Shown one piece after another: positions 17,347 through 27,373 of a DNA stretch of 64,000 nucleotides (within the stretch, counting starts at the first letter, position 1; each line of letters opens with the position of its first letter). The translations under genes and the position numbers were made by a program. Under the pieces are notes generated by a model that was given only the letters and a program-made list of their open reading frames with translations, was not told the origin of the DNA and did not search any database. Source of the stretch: Coriobacteriaceae bacterium (GTDB lineage Bacteria > Actinomycetota > Coriobacteriia > Coriobacteriales > UMGS124); the NCBI GenBank assembly GCA_019421015.1, contig JAHZGC010000005.1, forward strand, positions 120,048 through 184,047, given 5' to 3'.

Positions 17347-18606
17347 CTACCCCTCGCCCACCAGCACCAGCAGCTCCTCGCGCGAGCCCACCCCCAGTTT
17401 GCGATAGATGTTGCGCGTGTGGGTGCGCACCGTGGCATTACGGGACCGTTGCCGTCCTCGGCGGTACCCTGCCACTTGACGGCACTTCCCACCAGCATGG
17501 CCAGGCAGCAGGCGGCGAGCACGGTGCCCGCCACAAAAGGCCGTGAATAGCCCCGAATCGACACTGTGGACGCCACCGCATAGATCGCCATAAACATGAG
17601 CGGCACGAACACCAGGCTGGCACCGGCGCTCACCCCTAGGCCCGTGTCGGGAAGCACCGTGAGCAATATGGCGAAGGCCACGAGTGCCGGCACCACGATC
17701 TTGTCGACCAGCAGCACAAAGGGGGTCGACACCTTAAGACAGCACAGCCCCACCGCCAGCGACCCCGCCACCACCAGGCCCACGTACTCCCCACGCACCA
17801 TCTGCCCGTCTACGCTCACCTCCACCATGGCGCTGCACGCCAGACACAGGAGCAGCCCAAGAAGCGGTATCCAAATCGTCGACACCAGGTCCGTCACCGC
17901 GGCCAGGAGACCTCCCGGGGCCTCGGCCCCCTCGTCAGAAGCGTCGAAGGGGGCCGTCGCCGAAGCAAGACTCCCGCCACCGCCTGATGCCGCAAGCGCT
18001 TCTCCCCCGCTTCCTTTTTTTGCCAGCCGCCCCACCGATAAACACCGGCGCGAACACCCCCACCAGGGCGCAGAGGCACCACACCAGGGCAGCGACCGTC
18101 GGTGCCAGGAGCCCCATGACGAATGAAAGGGCCACAGAAGCCACGGCGGAGAAGGACCCGTAGAACATGATGGACCTGAAGTCCAGGTCGTAGCAGGCCA
18201 TCCAGGCCGTGAGCAGGGGCACCGTGCACGCGCCCATCGCAACGCCGATGAGCCAGGAGGCCGCGGCCACGGAGGCGCCTGCCATACCCAACGCCCACAT
18301 AGCCACCTGCGCTCCACCATAGAGCGTCGCAGCCGCCGCGACCTGGAGGCGGGTGAGTCCGCGCAGTCCCAGACGCAGACGCCGCGATGCCACAAAGATC
18401 AACGACACCACGAGGCAGGTGCCCATCATGGCCACGCCGATGTTGCCGAACTCGTCGGGGGTTCCGGCAACATCGCGCAGGAGGCGCAGGTTCGGCACCG
18501 AGAGCAGGGTGGTGGCCAAGAAAGGGGCGAGCAGCACGAGCTCGGGACGCAAAGGGATAGACCCGCGCTCGTTGCGGCTCGTGGAGAGGCTGGAAGTCTG
18601 GGACAT
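17347..18606 (-). pseudogene. LuxR-type membrane regulator, frameshift plus deletion in the HTH
   Basis: The gene starts at ATG 18606 (GAAAGGGG site). The first seven or so membrane segments read to about 18020 (ends GGAAGKKRKRG), then the frame shifts; the rest of the membrane domain continues in another frame (VSVDGQMVRGEYVGLVVAGS). Near 17438 a second lesion removes the first half of the HTH: the segment ATVRTHTRNIYRKLGVGSRE follows directly after a loop region, in a third frame, and the LTxREREVL half is missing. This protein cannot bind DNA. The divergent flavoprotein at 18928-20991 is intact and may now be constitutive, silent, or controlled by another regulator. Confidence 0.8.
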
Positions 18607-18927
18607 GGGCGGCTCTCCCCTTTCGAGGACGGTGCATGGGGAACGGCGCTTGCAGGGCGGCGTGCAAAAGCCATTGTAGCCCAACAGCCCGACTCTTATG
18701 GAAGGTCGCCGTGAGGGCCCAACGGTCGCTCCTTCTTTGAGCGTTTCTCCCCTATGGTCTTGACAGAGGTATCTACCTGCACATTTGCATGACTACTGCA
18801 ATCTGGTGATGGCTTTCGTCAACCGCGGTGATGGGCTACGGTGCCCCGGGCGGCCTACCGTGGGAGCCGCGTTGCACCCCACGGGGCCGCCGACGGGAGG
18901 CCCCCTAACACGAAGGAGAGACAAGCC
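18607..18927 (+). promoter_or_regulatory. Divergent spacer upstream of FMN/FAD reductase
   Basis: This 321-bp spacer has TTGACA at 18760-18765 with no good -10 at 17 bp, as expected for an activator-dependent promoter. An AGGTA-TC-TACCT palindrome (18768-18779) lies directly after the -35 and could bind a regulator. Nothing else is recognisable. Confidence 0.35.
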
Positions 18928-20991
18928 ATGTTCGCAAACCAGATCACCGCCAGCCGCCGCACGTTCGTCACCGGCGCGGCCGTCCTCGCCGCCGGCACCG
19001 CCCTTGCCGCGACCGCCGCCCCGGCCAAGGCCGACGAGGGCAAGGACGCGCCCGAGGCCGCCGAAACCCAGGAACTCACCACGACCGCCTGGGGCGCCAC
19101 CTATCCCTGGGCCCCCGAGCCCCCGGCCATCGACCCCGCCGACATCGAGGAGGAGCTCGACGTGGACGTGGCCGTCGTGGGCCTGGGCGTCGCCGGCGTA
19201 GCTGCCTTCCGCGCCGCAAGCGAGCAGGGCGTCAAGGTGGCCGCCGTGGAGAAGGCCGCCGAGCCCAGCGTGCGCTCCAGCCAGTACTGCTACATCAACG
19301 GCACGCGCACCGAAGCCCTGGGCCTGGCCGAGGTCGACGAGGACGAGGTCATCAAGGCCGAGTGGAACGAGTCGTGCCAGTTCGCCAACTACGCCATCAT
19401 CCGTAACTTCGTGCGCAACGAGTCCGACGTCATCGACTGGTGGATCGACGGCGACCCGGAGTGCCACATCCCCGAGCCGGGCGAGCAGGGCGGCCGCTTC
19501 GGCGACCCCAACGCGCCCCACACCGTCAACGGCGGCTTCAACCTCACCCTCGACTACGCCAACGAGTCGCAAGCCTCCTACCCCACGCGCATCTCGTTCG
19601 GCAACCACGCCGGCACGGTGAACGCCAACTTCGAGCGCGGCCAGGAGGCCGGCGGCACCGCCTATTTCGGCCACTTCGCCGAGCAGCTCATCATGGACGA
19701 GGGCCGCTGCGTGGGCGTGTACGCCCGTAACGCCGAGACGGGCAAGTACAAGAAGGTCAACGCCGCCATGGGCGTGATCATGGCGTGCGGCGGCTGCGGC
19801 AACAACGCCGCCATGGTAAAGGCGCTCTACCCCGTTGCCGCCGAGAACAACAACCTGCCCACCTGGACGAGCTTCGACGTCGAGGGCAACCCCACCAACA
19901 CCGGCGACGGCTACCCGATGGGCTACTGGGCAGGCGCCGGCTTCTCGCAGAACATGTGCGCCATGACCCACGTCATGGGAGGCCCCAACGACGTGGCCAA
20001 CATGGAGACCTCCTCGGGCTGCACCTCGCAGCACCTGCGCCTCAACTACAACGGCCAGCGTTTCATGAACGAGGACACCAACGTCTCCGACTGTGAGCTC
20101 GCCTTTGACCGCCAGCCCAAGAAGAAGGCCTTCCTCGTCTTTGACGCGCACTACGGCGAGCAGATCGAAAACTGCGTGACCGAGTTCAGCTACACCATGG
20201 AGGACTGGGACGCCAAGGTCGACAACGAGACCGTCTTCAAGGCCGATACCCTCGAGGAGCTCTTCGCAGCCATCAAAGCCTACGACGAGGACTTCGAGGC
20301 GGACAACGCCCTGGCCAGCGTCGAGCGCTACAACGAGCTATGCGCCGCCGGTTACGACGAGGACTTCGGCAAGCAGGAGAAGTACCTGTTCCCCGTCGTC
20401 GACGGACCCTTCTACGCGCAGCGCATGGGCATCGGCCTCATGCTGACCACCATGGGCGGCCTGTGCTCCGACGAGCACGCCCACGTGCTCACGCCCGACT
20501 ACCAGGTCATCCCCGGCCTGTATGCCTGCGGCAACATCCAGGGCGACCGCTTTGCCGTGAAGTACCCCTTCAAGCTCTCCGGCGCCTCCCACGCCATGGC
20601 CGTGTACTACGGTAATGTCGCGGGCAACACCGCCGCCTCCAACGACGCAGCCAACTACCGGGCCAAGGTATATCAGCCCGCTACGGCCGAGAACGCCGGG
20701 GTCTCCGTCGAGGCAGGCAGCCTCGCCGACGGCACCTACGAAGCGTCCGGCAAGGGCATCGGCGGCGACGTGCCGGTGAAGGTAACCGTTGAGAACGGCA
20801 CCGTCACCGCAGTCGAGGTGGGCGAGAACTCCGAGACCCAGGGCATCGGCTCCAAGGCCGTCGAGCAGCTTCCCGACGCCATCGTGGCCGCCGGTGGCAC
20901 CGCGGGCGTAGACGCCGTGTCCGGCGCCACCGTCACCTCCAAGGCCATCTTTGCCGCCGTGGAGGACTGCCTGGCCCAGGCGGGGGCGTAG
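18928..20991 (+). CDS. Tat-exported flavoprotein reductase with C-terminal FMN-binding domain
   Basis: 687 residues from ATG at 18928, after AAGGAGAG. Tat signal (SRRTFVTGAAVLAAG), FAD motif at about 79-90 (VAVVGLGVAG), then the reductase body. Residues ~600-687 are an FMN_bind domain ending with the motif SGAT (Ser665-Thr668). In this family ApbE links FMN covalently to the Thr of that motif, so the enzyme probably receives electrons through a bound FMN from a membrane or extracellular flavin chain. It is the only intact reductase in the window with this domain. Its divergent LuxR partner is broken. Substrate unknown; urocanate- and fumarate-type reductases share this layout. Confidence 0.9.
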   Translation: MFANQITASRRTFVTGAAVLAAGTALAATAAPAKADEGKDAPEAAETQELTTTAWGATYPWAPEPPAIDPADIEEELDVDVAVVGLGVAGVAAFRAASEQGVKVAAVEKAAEPSVRSSQYCYINGTRTEALGLAEVDEDEVIKAEWNESCQFANYAIIRNFVRNESDVIDWWIDGDPECHIPEPGEQGGRFGDPNAPHTVNGGFNLTLDYANESQASYPTRISFGNHAGTVNANFERGQEAGGTAYFGHFAEQLIMDEGRCVGVYARNAETGKYKKVNAAMGVIMACGGCGNNAAMVKALYPVAAENNNLPTWTSFDVEGNPTNTGDGYPMGYWAGAGFSQNMCAMTHVMGGPNDVANMETSSGCTSQHLRLNYNGQRFMNEDTNVSDCELAFDRQPKKKAFLVFDAHYGEQIENCVTEFSYTMEDWDAKVDNETVFKADTLEELFAAIKAYDEDFEADNALASVERYNELCAAGYDEDFGKQEKYLFPVVDGPFYAQRMGIGLMLTTMGGLCSDEHAHVLTPDYQVIPGLYACGNIQGDRFAVKYPFKLSGASHAMAVYYGNVAGNTAASNDAANYRAKVYQPATAENAGVSVEAGSLADGTYEASGKGIGGDVPVKVTVENGTVTAVEVGENSETQGIGSKAVEQLPDAIVAAGGTAGVDAVSGATVTSKAIFAAVEDCLAQAGA

Positions 20992-21001
20992 GAACCCAGG
21001 G

Positions 21002-21027
21002 TCCCGGGGGTGGGCAAGCCCCCGGGG
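21002..21027 (+). terminator. Hairpin after the FMN/FAD reductase
   Basis: CCCGGGGG (21003-21010) pairs with CCCCCGGGG (21019-21027) over an 8-nt loop, 11 bp after the stop codon. No T-tract. Confidence 0.55.
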
Positions 21028-21339
21028 CCAGGACGCCCTTGCACCGGAGAGGGTCGACGCCTCGTCAGTTTCTCGTCGGGGCGCGCCCTGGCCCCAAAGC
21101 CGAGATGCTTCCGCATGAAGGGGGTTCTGGATAGGCGGGTAGCGGGACCTGGCGGTCGATTGCCGGGCCCCGCCGGCCGCCCGCAAAGGAGATGCCGACA
21201 AAACCCCAGGTCAGAGATACGGTCATCTGCACGGGAACTCCCTTTTGCGGATACATTGCGGCTCTCGGGCCCCACGCCCCTAGCCAGAACCCTCATTCTG
21301 CGGCGCCATCTGCCGTTTCGGGCCCCACCGCGAACGCGG

Positions 21340-21450
21340 GCGTGCCAGGGGAGTCCATGCCCGAAAACTTCGTGGAATCGACCGAGCGTTACTCGCAGTT
21401 CATCGATGCCGGAGGCGGTTCTCGGCGAGCACCTGGCCGAGATCGCGTAG
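21340..21450 (+). pseudogene. Possible flavoprotein reductase remnant
   Basis: A short stretch reads MPENFVESTERYSQFIDAGG, close to the conserved T-VERYNELV-D-G segment of the window's reductases, then shifts frame towards LGEHLAEIA and a stop. The remaining ~800 bases before glgB (20992-21793) hold no gene; near the right end two copies of CATATTCCTT (21551 and 21584) lie in an AT-rich patch that may carry the glgB promoter. Confidence 0.4.
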
Positions 21451-21793
21451 GAACGACAACGCTCGGAAGCCGCTATATATCAGGGGGAGGTGCCACGTGG
21501 CGTCTCTCCCTTTGCTTAACGGGCCTCTCGGCCATACTGCCGTACACACCCATATTCCTTTAAATATCGTGTCTGCCTATGGGCATATTCCTTCAGATAA
21601 TGTGCACGTTGGACCGCGCCTTGCTTCATAAGACGTGCATTGACAGCCGTACGCCCGACGCATACATCGAGACAGCGAGCCAACTTCCACAAATCAAAAC
21701 CACTCTCGAGTGCCGACGCCCCTTCCCCCGCAAATACGGTTATCCTTGCTAACGCAGGACCGCAAAGACCGCACGCCTACCAAGGGGGCCTCC

Positions 21794-24700
21794 ATGCGCG
21801 ACTGGTACAAAGACCGGGTGTTCTACCAAGTGTGGCCGCGGGCGTTTCGCGACGGCAACGGCGACGGCGTCGGCGACCTCGAGGGCGTAATCCAGGCCCT
21901 CGACTACCTGCGGTCCCTGGGGGTAGGCGCCATCTGGTTCAGCCCGTTCTTTGCCTCGCCCCAGGTGGACTTTGGCTACGACGTGAGCGACTACTGCGCC
22001 GTGGCCCCCGAGTACGGCGACCTGGCCACCTTTGACCGCCTTGTGGCCGCCTGCCGCGAACGCGATATCAAGGTCCTGCTCGACCTGGTGCTCAACCACA
22101 CCTCCGACCAGCACCAATGGTTCCAGCAGAGCCGCCGCGACCCAGCCGGCCCCTACGGCGACTACTATATCTGGCGCGCCCCCCGCGGCACCGACGCCCA
22201 GGGTCACCCGCTGCCCCCCAACAACTGGGAGTCGATCTTCGGCGGCCCGGCCTGGACCTACGACGAGGCCCGCGGGGAGTTCTACCTGCACGTCTTTGCC
22301 AAAGAACAGCCCGACCTCAACTACGACAACCCCGCCGTGCGCGCCGAGATGGCCCGCGTCATGGAGTTCTGGACCGAGCGTGGCGCCGACGGCTTCAGGT
22401 TCGACGCCGTGAACTGCATCTCCAAGCCCGAGGGCCTGCCGGACGACCCCAACGCGCGCGCCCCCATCAAGGGTCTCGGCCTTTACAAAGACGGCCCCCG
22501 CATGCGCGAGTACCTGCTCGAGCTGCGCCAGGCGCTCCTTGCGGCCAACCCCGACGCCATCGTGGTGGGCGAGGCGGCCGAGGCCACCACCGCCTACGCC
22601 CTCGACCTTTGCGTGCCGGGCCCGGGGCAGGTCTTCGACATGGTCTTTACCTTTGAGCACATGACCTGCGACTGCGGCGTAAACGACTACGACCCGCGCC
22701 CCTTTAGCCTTCCGGCGCTGGCCAGCTGCCTCGGTCGCTGGCAGACCGACCTCCACGGCCGCGCCTGGAACGCCCTGTACCTCGAGAACCACGACCACCC
22801 GCGCTCCGTGAACCGCTTTGGCAACCCCGCCGACCCGCTCTTGCGCGAGAAGAGCGCCGAGGCCCTCGCCGTCAGCTACCTGTTCTTCGAGGGCACGCCC
22901 TTCATCTACCAGGGCCAGGAGCTCGGCACCATGAACTGGGAGCCTGCCGACCCAGGCGCCTACCAAGACGTCGACACGCGCCGCCAGTACGTGCGCCTGC
23001 TCGCGGAACTGGGTCCCCAGGGCGCCCTTGAGCGCCTGCACCGCTCAAGCCGTGAAGGCGCCCGCGCCCCGCTGCCCTGGAGCGACCAGGCTGCGACCTG
23101 GCCGGGGCAAGCCTCTCCTGAACACCCCGCAGCGGAGAAGCCCTCGGGAGCTACGGGCACCCAGCCAACGCAGTCCCTCTCCCCCGCCTCCTTTGGTGGC
23201 GTGCTCGACTTCTACCGCCGCGCCGTCGCCCTGCGCCAGTTCCTGCCCGCGGTGCGCCACGGCGTCTACCGGCCGCTCGCGGAGAACCGCCCCGACGTCT
23301 ACGCCTACGAGCGCGCCATGGGCACCGCGCCGTACCTGCGGGGCCAGCGCGTCGTGGTGGTCGCCTCCTTTGCCGACGGCCCCGCGGAGTTCGTCCTCCC
23401 CGCCGACGCCGCCCTTGCCGAGGGTGCCTCCCTCGAACTTGCTAACTACCCCGACGCCGCCCTGCCCGCCGACGGGCGCACCTTCGCGCTGCGCCCCCGT
23501 GAGGCCCTCGTGATCGTGGAGCCCCCGCAGCTCCCCTCCTACCTGCGCGACACCGACCTGTGGCTCTTTGGCACCGGCAAGGCCCGGCGCGCCTACGACA
23601 CCTTTGGCTGCCACCCGCTGGCCATGGGCGCCGCCGACCCCAAGGGCTTCTCCCCTGAGGCCAGCACCCCAGATTCCCAGGGCTTCTCCGCCTCCGCCCC
23701 TGCCGCCTGGTCGTTCACCGTGTGGGCGCCCCACGCCCGGGCCGTCTCGGTGGTGGGAGCCTTCAACAACTGGGACCCTGACGCGCACCCCATGGTGCAG
23801 GTCCGACCCGGCATCTGGACCGCGGTGGCCCGGGGCATCCAGAACGGCTCGCCCTACAAGTACGCCGTGACCGGCGCCGACGGCGTCGCGCGCCTCAAGG
23901 CCGACCCCTACGCCTTCCACGCCGAACACGGGCTGGCCACGGCGAGCAAGGCCTGGGACCTCGGCGGCTACCACTGGCACGACGGCGCGTGGCTCACCGA
24001 GCGTGCCCACACCGACCTGCGCGAGCGCCCCGTGAGCATCTACGAGCTGCACCTGGGCTCCTGGTGGGTGGGCGACGACGGCCACGGCACCGTGAACGAC
24101 GCCCCGGGTGCCGAGCATCCCAACTACTCCAACTACCGCACGGTCGCCGACCGGCTGGCTTCCTACTGCACGTACATGGGCTACACCCACGTCGAGCTGC
24201 TCCCCGTGACCGAGCACCCGCTGCTCGCCTCATGGGGCTACCAGTGCACGGGCTACTACGCGCCCGAGTCGCGCTACGGCACGCCCCAGGACCTCATGTA
24301 CCTGGTCGACACGCTGCACCAAGCCGGCGTGGGCGTCATCTTCGACTGGGTGCCGGCCCACTTTCCCAAGGACGCCTGGGCGCTGGCCTCTTTCGACGGC
24401 GAGGCCCTCTACGAGTACCCCGATACCGGCCGCGGCGAGCACCCCGAGTGGGGCACGCTCGTCTTTGACTACGGGATTCCGCAGGTCGTGAGCTTCCTCG
24501 TGTCGAGCGCCTGCCACCTGCTCGACGCCTACCACGCCGACGGCATCCGCGTGGACGCCGTGAGCTCCATGGCCTACCGCAACTACGGCCGCCCCGGCTG
24601 GGCCGACGACCGCAGCGACGCCGCCCTGAACCAGGAGGCCCTGGCCTTCCTGCGCACGCTCAATGACGCCGTGCACCAGACCTTCCCCGGCGCCGTGACC

Positions 24701-25621
24701 GTGGCCGAGGAGTCCACGGCGCTGCCGGGCGTCACCGCGCCCACCGCCGAGGGCGGCCTGGGCTTCACGTTCAAGTGGGACATGGGCTTCATGCACGACA
24801 CCCTCGACTACCTGGCCTGCGACCCCCTGTGGCGGCGCGACCACCACGAGCGGCTCACCTTTGGCATGACCTACGCGTTCTCGGAGCACTACATCCTGCC
24901 GTTCTCCCACGACGAGGTGGTGCACGGCAAGTGCTCGATGCTCCAGAAGATGTGGGGCGACTACCTGCAACGCTTCGACGAACTCAAGGCGCTCGTGGCC
25001 CTGCAGTTCGCCCGCCCCGGCAAGAAGCTCACGTTCATGGGCAGCGAGTTCGGCCAGGTCATCGAGTGGGACTTCGAGCAGGGGCTCGACTGGTTCTTGC
25101 TCGACGACTACGCCGTGCACCGCGAGATGCAGGGCTTTTCGGCCAGGCTGAACGCCTTTTACCGCGAGCACCCCGCACTGTGGGCTGTCGACGACTCGTG
25201 GGACGGCTTTGTCTGGGCAAACGTGCACAACCGCGACGAGGACGCCATCGCGTTTGTGCGCACGGCGCAAGGCTGGCCCGCAGGGGAGAAGACCGCGGGG
25301 CCCCGGGTGCAGCCTGCGGACGAGGGAGCATGGCAAGGCGAGGCCCCGGCCGACCTGGCAGCCTGCGACGTGCTGGCCTGCTTCAACTTCTCACCCCGGC
25401 CACTCGTGGGGCTCACCGTGGGGCTGCCCCGTGCGGGCACGCTGTGCAAGGCGCTGGTAACCTACGGCGGAGACTCGGCCGATGTGGGCTGTGCCAACCC
25501 GGATGCAATCGAGGCGGTCGAGCAACCCTTCGAGGGCAGCCCCTGGAGCGCGCGGGTGAACGTGGCGCCGTTCTCGGCAGTGTACTTCGAGTTTTGGCGA
25601 AACAACGGGGAGAAGGGATAA
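21794..25621 (+). CDS. glgB: Fusion of a GH13 alpha-glucosidase-type domain and glycogen branching enzyme
   Basis: 1275 residues from ATG at 21794 (AAGGGGG site). Residues ~1-590 form a GH13 oligo-alpha-glucosidase-like unit: WYKDRVFYQVWPRAFRDGNG, then the catalytic Asp in GFRFDAVNCIS, a Glu in IVVGEAAEA, and the Asp in ENHDHPRSVNRFG. After a linker and CBM48 (FTVWAPHARAVSVVGAFNNW) comes a complete branching enzyme: nucleophile Asp in GIRVDAVSSMAYRNYGRP, Glu in VAEESTALPG, Asp in LPFSHDEVVHGK. GlgB alone is usually 630-750 residues, so this is a genuine two-enzyme fusion in one frame. It opens the glycogen block; the glgC gene starts 537 bp later. Confidence 0.93.
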   Translation: MRDWYKDRVFYQVWPRAFRDGNGDGVGDLEGVIQALDYLRSLGVGAIWFSPFFASPQVDFGYDVSDYCAVAPEYGDLATFDRLVAACRERDIKVLLDLVLNHTSDQHQWFQQSRRDPAGPYGDYYIWRAPRGTDAQGHPLPPNNWESIFGGPAWTYDEARGEFYLHVFAKEQPDLNYDNPAVRAEMARVMEFWTERGADGFRFDAVNCISKPEGLPDDPNARAPIKGLGLYKDGPRMREYLLELRQALLAANPDAIVVGEAAEATTAYALDLCVPGPGQVFDMVFTFEHMTCDCGVNDYDPRPFSLPALASCLGRWQTDLHGRAWNALYLENHDHPRSVNRFGNPADPLLREKSAEALAVSYLFFEGTPFIYQGQELGTMNWEPADPGAYQDVDTRRQYVRLLAELGPQGALERLHRSSREGARAPLPWSDQAATWPGQASPEHPAAEKPSGATGTQPTQSLSPASFGGVLDFYRRAVALRQFLPAVRHGVYRPLAENRPDVYAYERAMGTAPYLRGQRVVVVASFADGPAEFVLPADAALAEGASLELANYPDAALPADGRTFALRPREALVIVEPPQLPSYLRDTDLWLFGTGKARRAYDTFGCHPLAMGAADPKGFSPEASTPDSQGFSASAPAAWSFTVWAPHARAVSVVGAFNNWDPDAHPMVQVRPGIWTAVARGIQNGSPYKYAVTGADGVARLKADPYAFHAEHGLATASKAWDLGGYHWHDGAWLTERAHTDLRERPVSIYELHLGSWWVGDDGHGTVNDAPGAEHPNYSNYRTVADRLASYCTYMGYTHVELLPVTEHPLLASWGYQCTGYYAPESRYGTPQDLMYLVDTLHQAGVGVIFDWVPAHFPKDAWALASFDGEALYEYPDTGRGEHPEWGTLVFDYGIPQVVSFLVSSACHLLDAYHADGIRVDAVSSMAYRNYGRPGWADDRSDAALNQEALAFLRTLNDAVHQTFPGAVTVAEESTALPGVTAPTAEGGLGFTFKWDMGFMHDTLDYLACDPLWRRDHHERLTFGMTYAFSEHYILPFSHDEVVHGKCSMLQKMWGDYLQRFDELKALVALQFARPGKKLTFMGSEFGQVIEWDFEQGLDWFLLDDYAVHREMQGFSARLNAFYREHPALWAVDDSWDGFVWANVHNRDEDAIAFVRTAQGWPAGEKTAGPRVQPADEGAWQGEAPADLAACDVLACFNFSPRPLVGLTVGLPRAGTLCKALVTYGGDSADVGCANPDAIEAVEQPFEGSPWSARVNVAPFSAVYFEFWRNNGEKG

Positions 25622-26158
25622 CGGACGGGCGGCGCAACCTGCAACGCAGCCATGGGCCAGCCAGCAACTGGGCAGCGGCGGGACATCGCGAGGATGAGGA
25701 TGCTATCAAAAGTAAAAACTCAGCCTTATGCACGGTGATGATTGCACAAAATATATAATTATTGCAATAGTTCACACGAATCCAGGTAGTTTGGCACACG
25801 TCTCCACAATTTGGTTATCAATTGTTGCAGAATATCATGCAGAAGTCGATACTTTCAAGATTTATTTTTCTATATTGATTATTATCCCCCGTCGCCCCCA
25901 TCTTCCCCCATCGCCCCCCGTCGCCCCCGCCCATCGTCTCCCTCCGCTACTCGCCCCGCCGTCCCCGTCGCGCTCCCCCATCCCCTCCCCTCTCGCCCGG
26001 TTTCCCCAACTTCGCGCCCCCGCCCGGCGGCCATACGGCTATCATGGGTCCAACTGCGCGCACCAACGCGCACGTGCACCCACATGCCCGCACGCGCCGC
26101 CCGCACGCCCCCGCGTGCGCCCGCGCGCATCCGCACCACGCGAAGAAGGGGTCATCGT
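25622..26158 (+). promoter_or_regulatory. Leader of the glgCDAP genes: AT-rich segment then C-rich tract
   Basis: Bases 25705-25885 are markedly AT-rich for this genome and hold several TATAAT-like strings, including TATATAATTATT near 25750. From 25886 to about 26000 the plus strand becomes almost pure pyrimidine, with repeated CCCCC runs in units like CCCCCRTCG. On the minus strand this gives five or more G5 runs. The glgC ribosome site (AAGGGG) lies at the end. No gene is present. Confidence 0.5.
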
Positions 26159-27349
26159 ATGGCTGAGAGCAGGGAATGCGTCACCATGCTGCTGGCAGGC
26201 GGCCAAGGCAGCCGGCTGGGGGCCCTCACGCGCCGGCGGGCCAAGCCGGCGGTGCCCTACGGCGGCAAGTACCGGATCATCGACTTTCCGCTCTCGAACT
26301 GCGCCAACTCGGGCTTCGACGTGGTGGGCGTCCTTACCCAGTACGAACCCTTCGTGCTCAACGCCTACATCGGCACCGGCGCGCCGTGGGACCTCGACAC
26401 CGCCGAGGGGGGCGCCTACGTGCTGAGCCCCTACACCCGCTCGGGCGACGTGGGCAGCTGGTACGCCGGCACGGCCGACGCCATCTTCCAGAACATCCAG
26501 TTCATCGAGCGCTTCTCGCCCGAATACCTGTGCGTGCTCTCGGGCGACCACATCTACACCATGGACTACGACGCCATGCTGCGCTTCCACAAGGAGCACG
26601 GCGCCGACGCCACCATCGCGGTCATGCGCGTGCCCATCGAGGACGCCAGCCGCTTCGGCATCCTCGAGACCGGCGAGAACGACCGCGTGACCAAGTTCGT
26701 CGAGAAGCCCAAGGAGCCCAAGAGCGACCTGGCCTCCATGGGCATCTACATCTTTACCTGGCCCACGGTCAAGCGCTACCTCGAGGCCGACGCCGCCGAC
26801 CCGACCAGCAGCCACGACTTCGGCAAGGACGTGATCCCCGCCATGCTCGCCGGCAACGAGGTGCTCTGCGCCTACCCGTTCGAAGGCTATTGGCGCGACG
26901 TCGGTACCGTCCAGAGCCTCTGGGAGGCCAACATGGACCTGCTGCGCGCCGACTCCGAGCTCGACCTGGGCAACCCCGCGTGGCGCATCTACTCGCGCAA
27001 CCCCAACATGGCCGCCGCCCACGTGGGCGCCCACGCCCGGCTCGACACCGCCATGGTGGGCGAGGGCTGCGAGATCGACGGCGTCGTGGAGCGCAGCGTG
27101 CTCTTTCAGGGCGTGACGGTGGAGCAGGGTGCCGTGGTGCGCGACTCGGTGGTCATGAGCGGCTGCACCATCGGGGCGGGCGCCCAGGTGGTGCGCGCCG
27201 TGGTCGACGAGAACGTCACCGTGGGAGCAAACGCGCAGCTGGGCGGCGAGGGGCCCTTGTGCGTGGTGGGCACCGGCGCCGTGCTCGCCGAGGGCGCAAA
27301 GGTGGAACCCGGCTCGTCCATAGAGCCCGACCAGCTGGTGCAGGCGTAG
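26159..27349 (+). CDS. glgC: Glucose-1-phosphate adenylyltransferase, catalytic subunit
   Basis: 396 residues from ATG at 26159. The nucleotidyltransferase signature MLLAGGQGSRLGALT is followed by AKPAVPYGGKYRIIDFPLSN. The sugar-phosphate segment VEKPKEPKSDLASMGIYIF and EGYWRDVGTVQSLWEANM are all in place. The C-terminal ~110 residues form a left-handed beta-helix (VGEGCEIDGVVERSVLFQG). It makes ADP-glucose from glucose-1-phosphate and ATP, the committed step of glycogen synthesis. glgD starts 24 bp later; the partner pair is typical of GlgC/GlgD heteromers. Confidence 0.96.
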   Translation: MAESRECVTMLLAGGQGSRLGALTRRRAKPAVPYGGKYRIIDFPLSNCANSGFDVVGVLTQYEPFVLNAYIGTGAPWDLDTAEGGAYVLSPYTRSGDVGSWYAGTADAIFQNIQFIERFSPEYLCVLSGDHIYTMDYDAMLRFHKEHGADATIAVMRVPIEDASRFGILETGENDRVTKFVEKPKEPKSDLASMGIYIFTWPTVKRYLEADAADPTSSHDFGKDVIPAMLAGNEVLCAYPFEGYWRDVGTVQSLWEANMDLLRADSELDLGNPAWRIYSRNPNMAAAHVGAHARLDTAMVGEGCEIDGVVERSVLFQGVTVEQGAVVRDSVVMSGCTIGAGAQVVRAVVDENVTVGANAQLGGEGPLCVVGTGAVLAEGAKVEPGSSIEPDQLVQA

Positions 27350-27373
27350 GTCACAGGCGTAGAGGAGAACCCC

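Noticed and set aside
25886..26158. N-terminal extension of GlgC
   Set aside because: The open frame continues upstream but reads Pro/Arg-rich from the C-rich tract; the ATG at 26159 has AAGGGG and gives the usual length.
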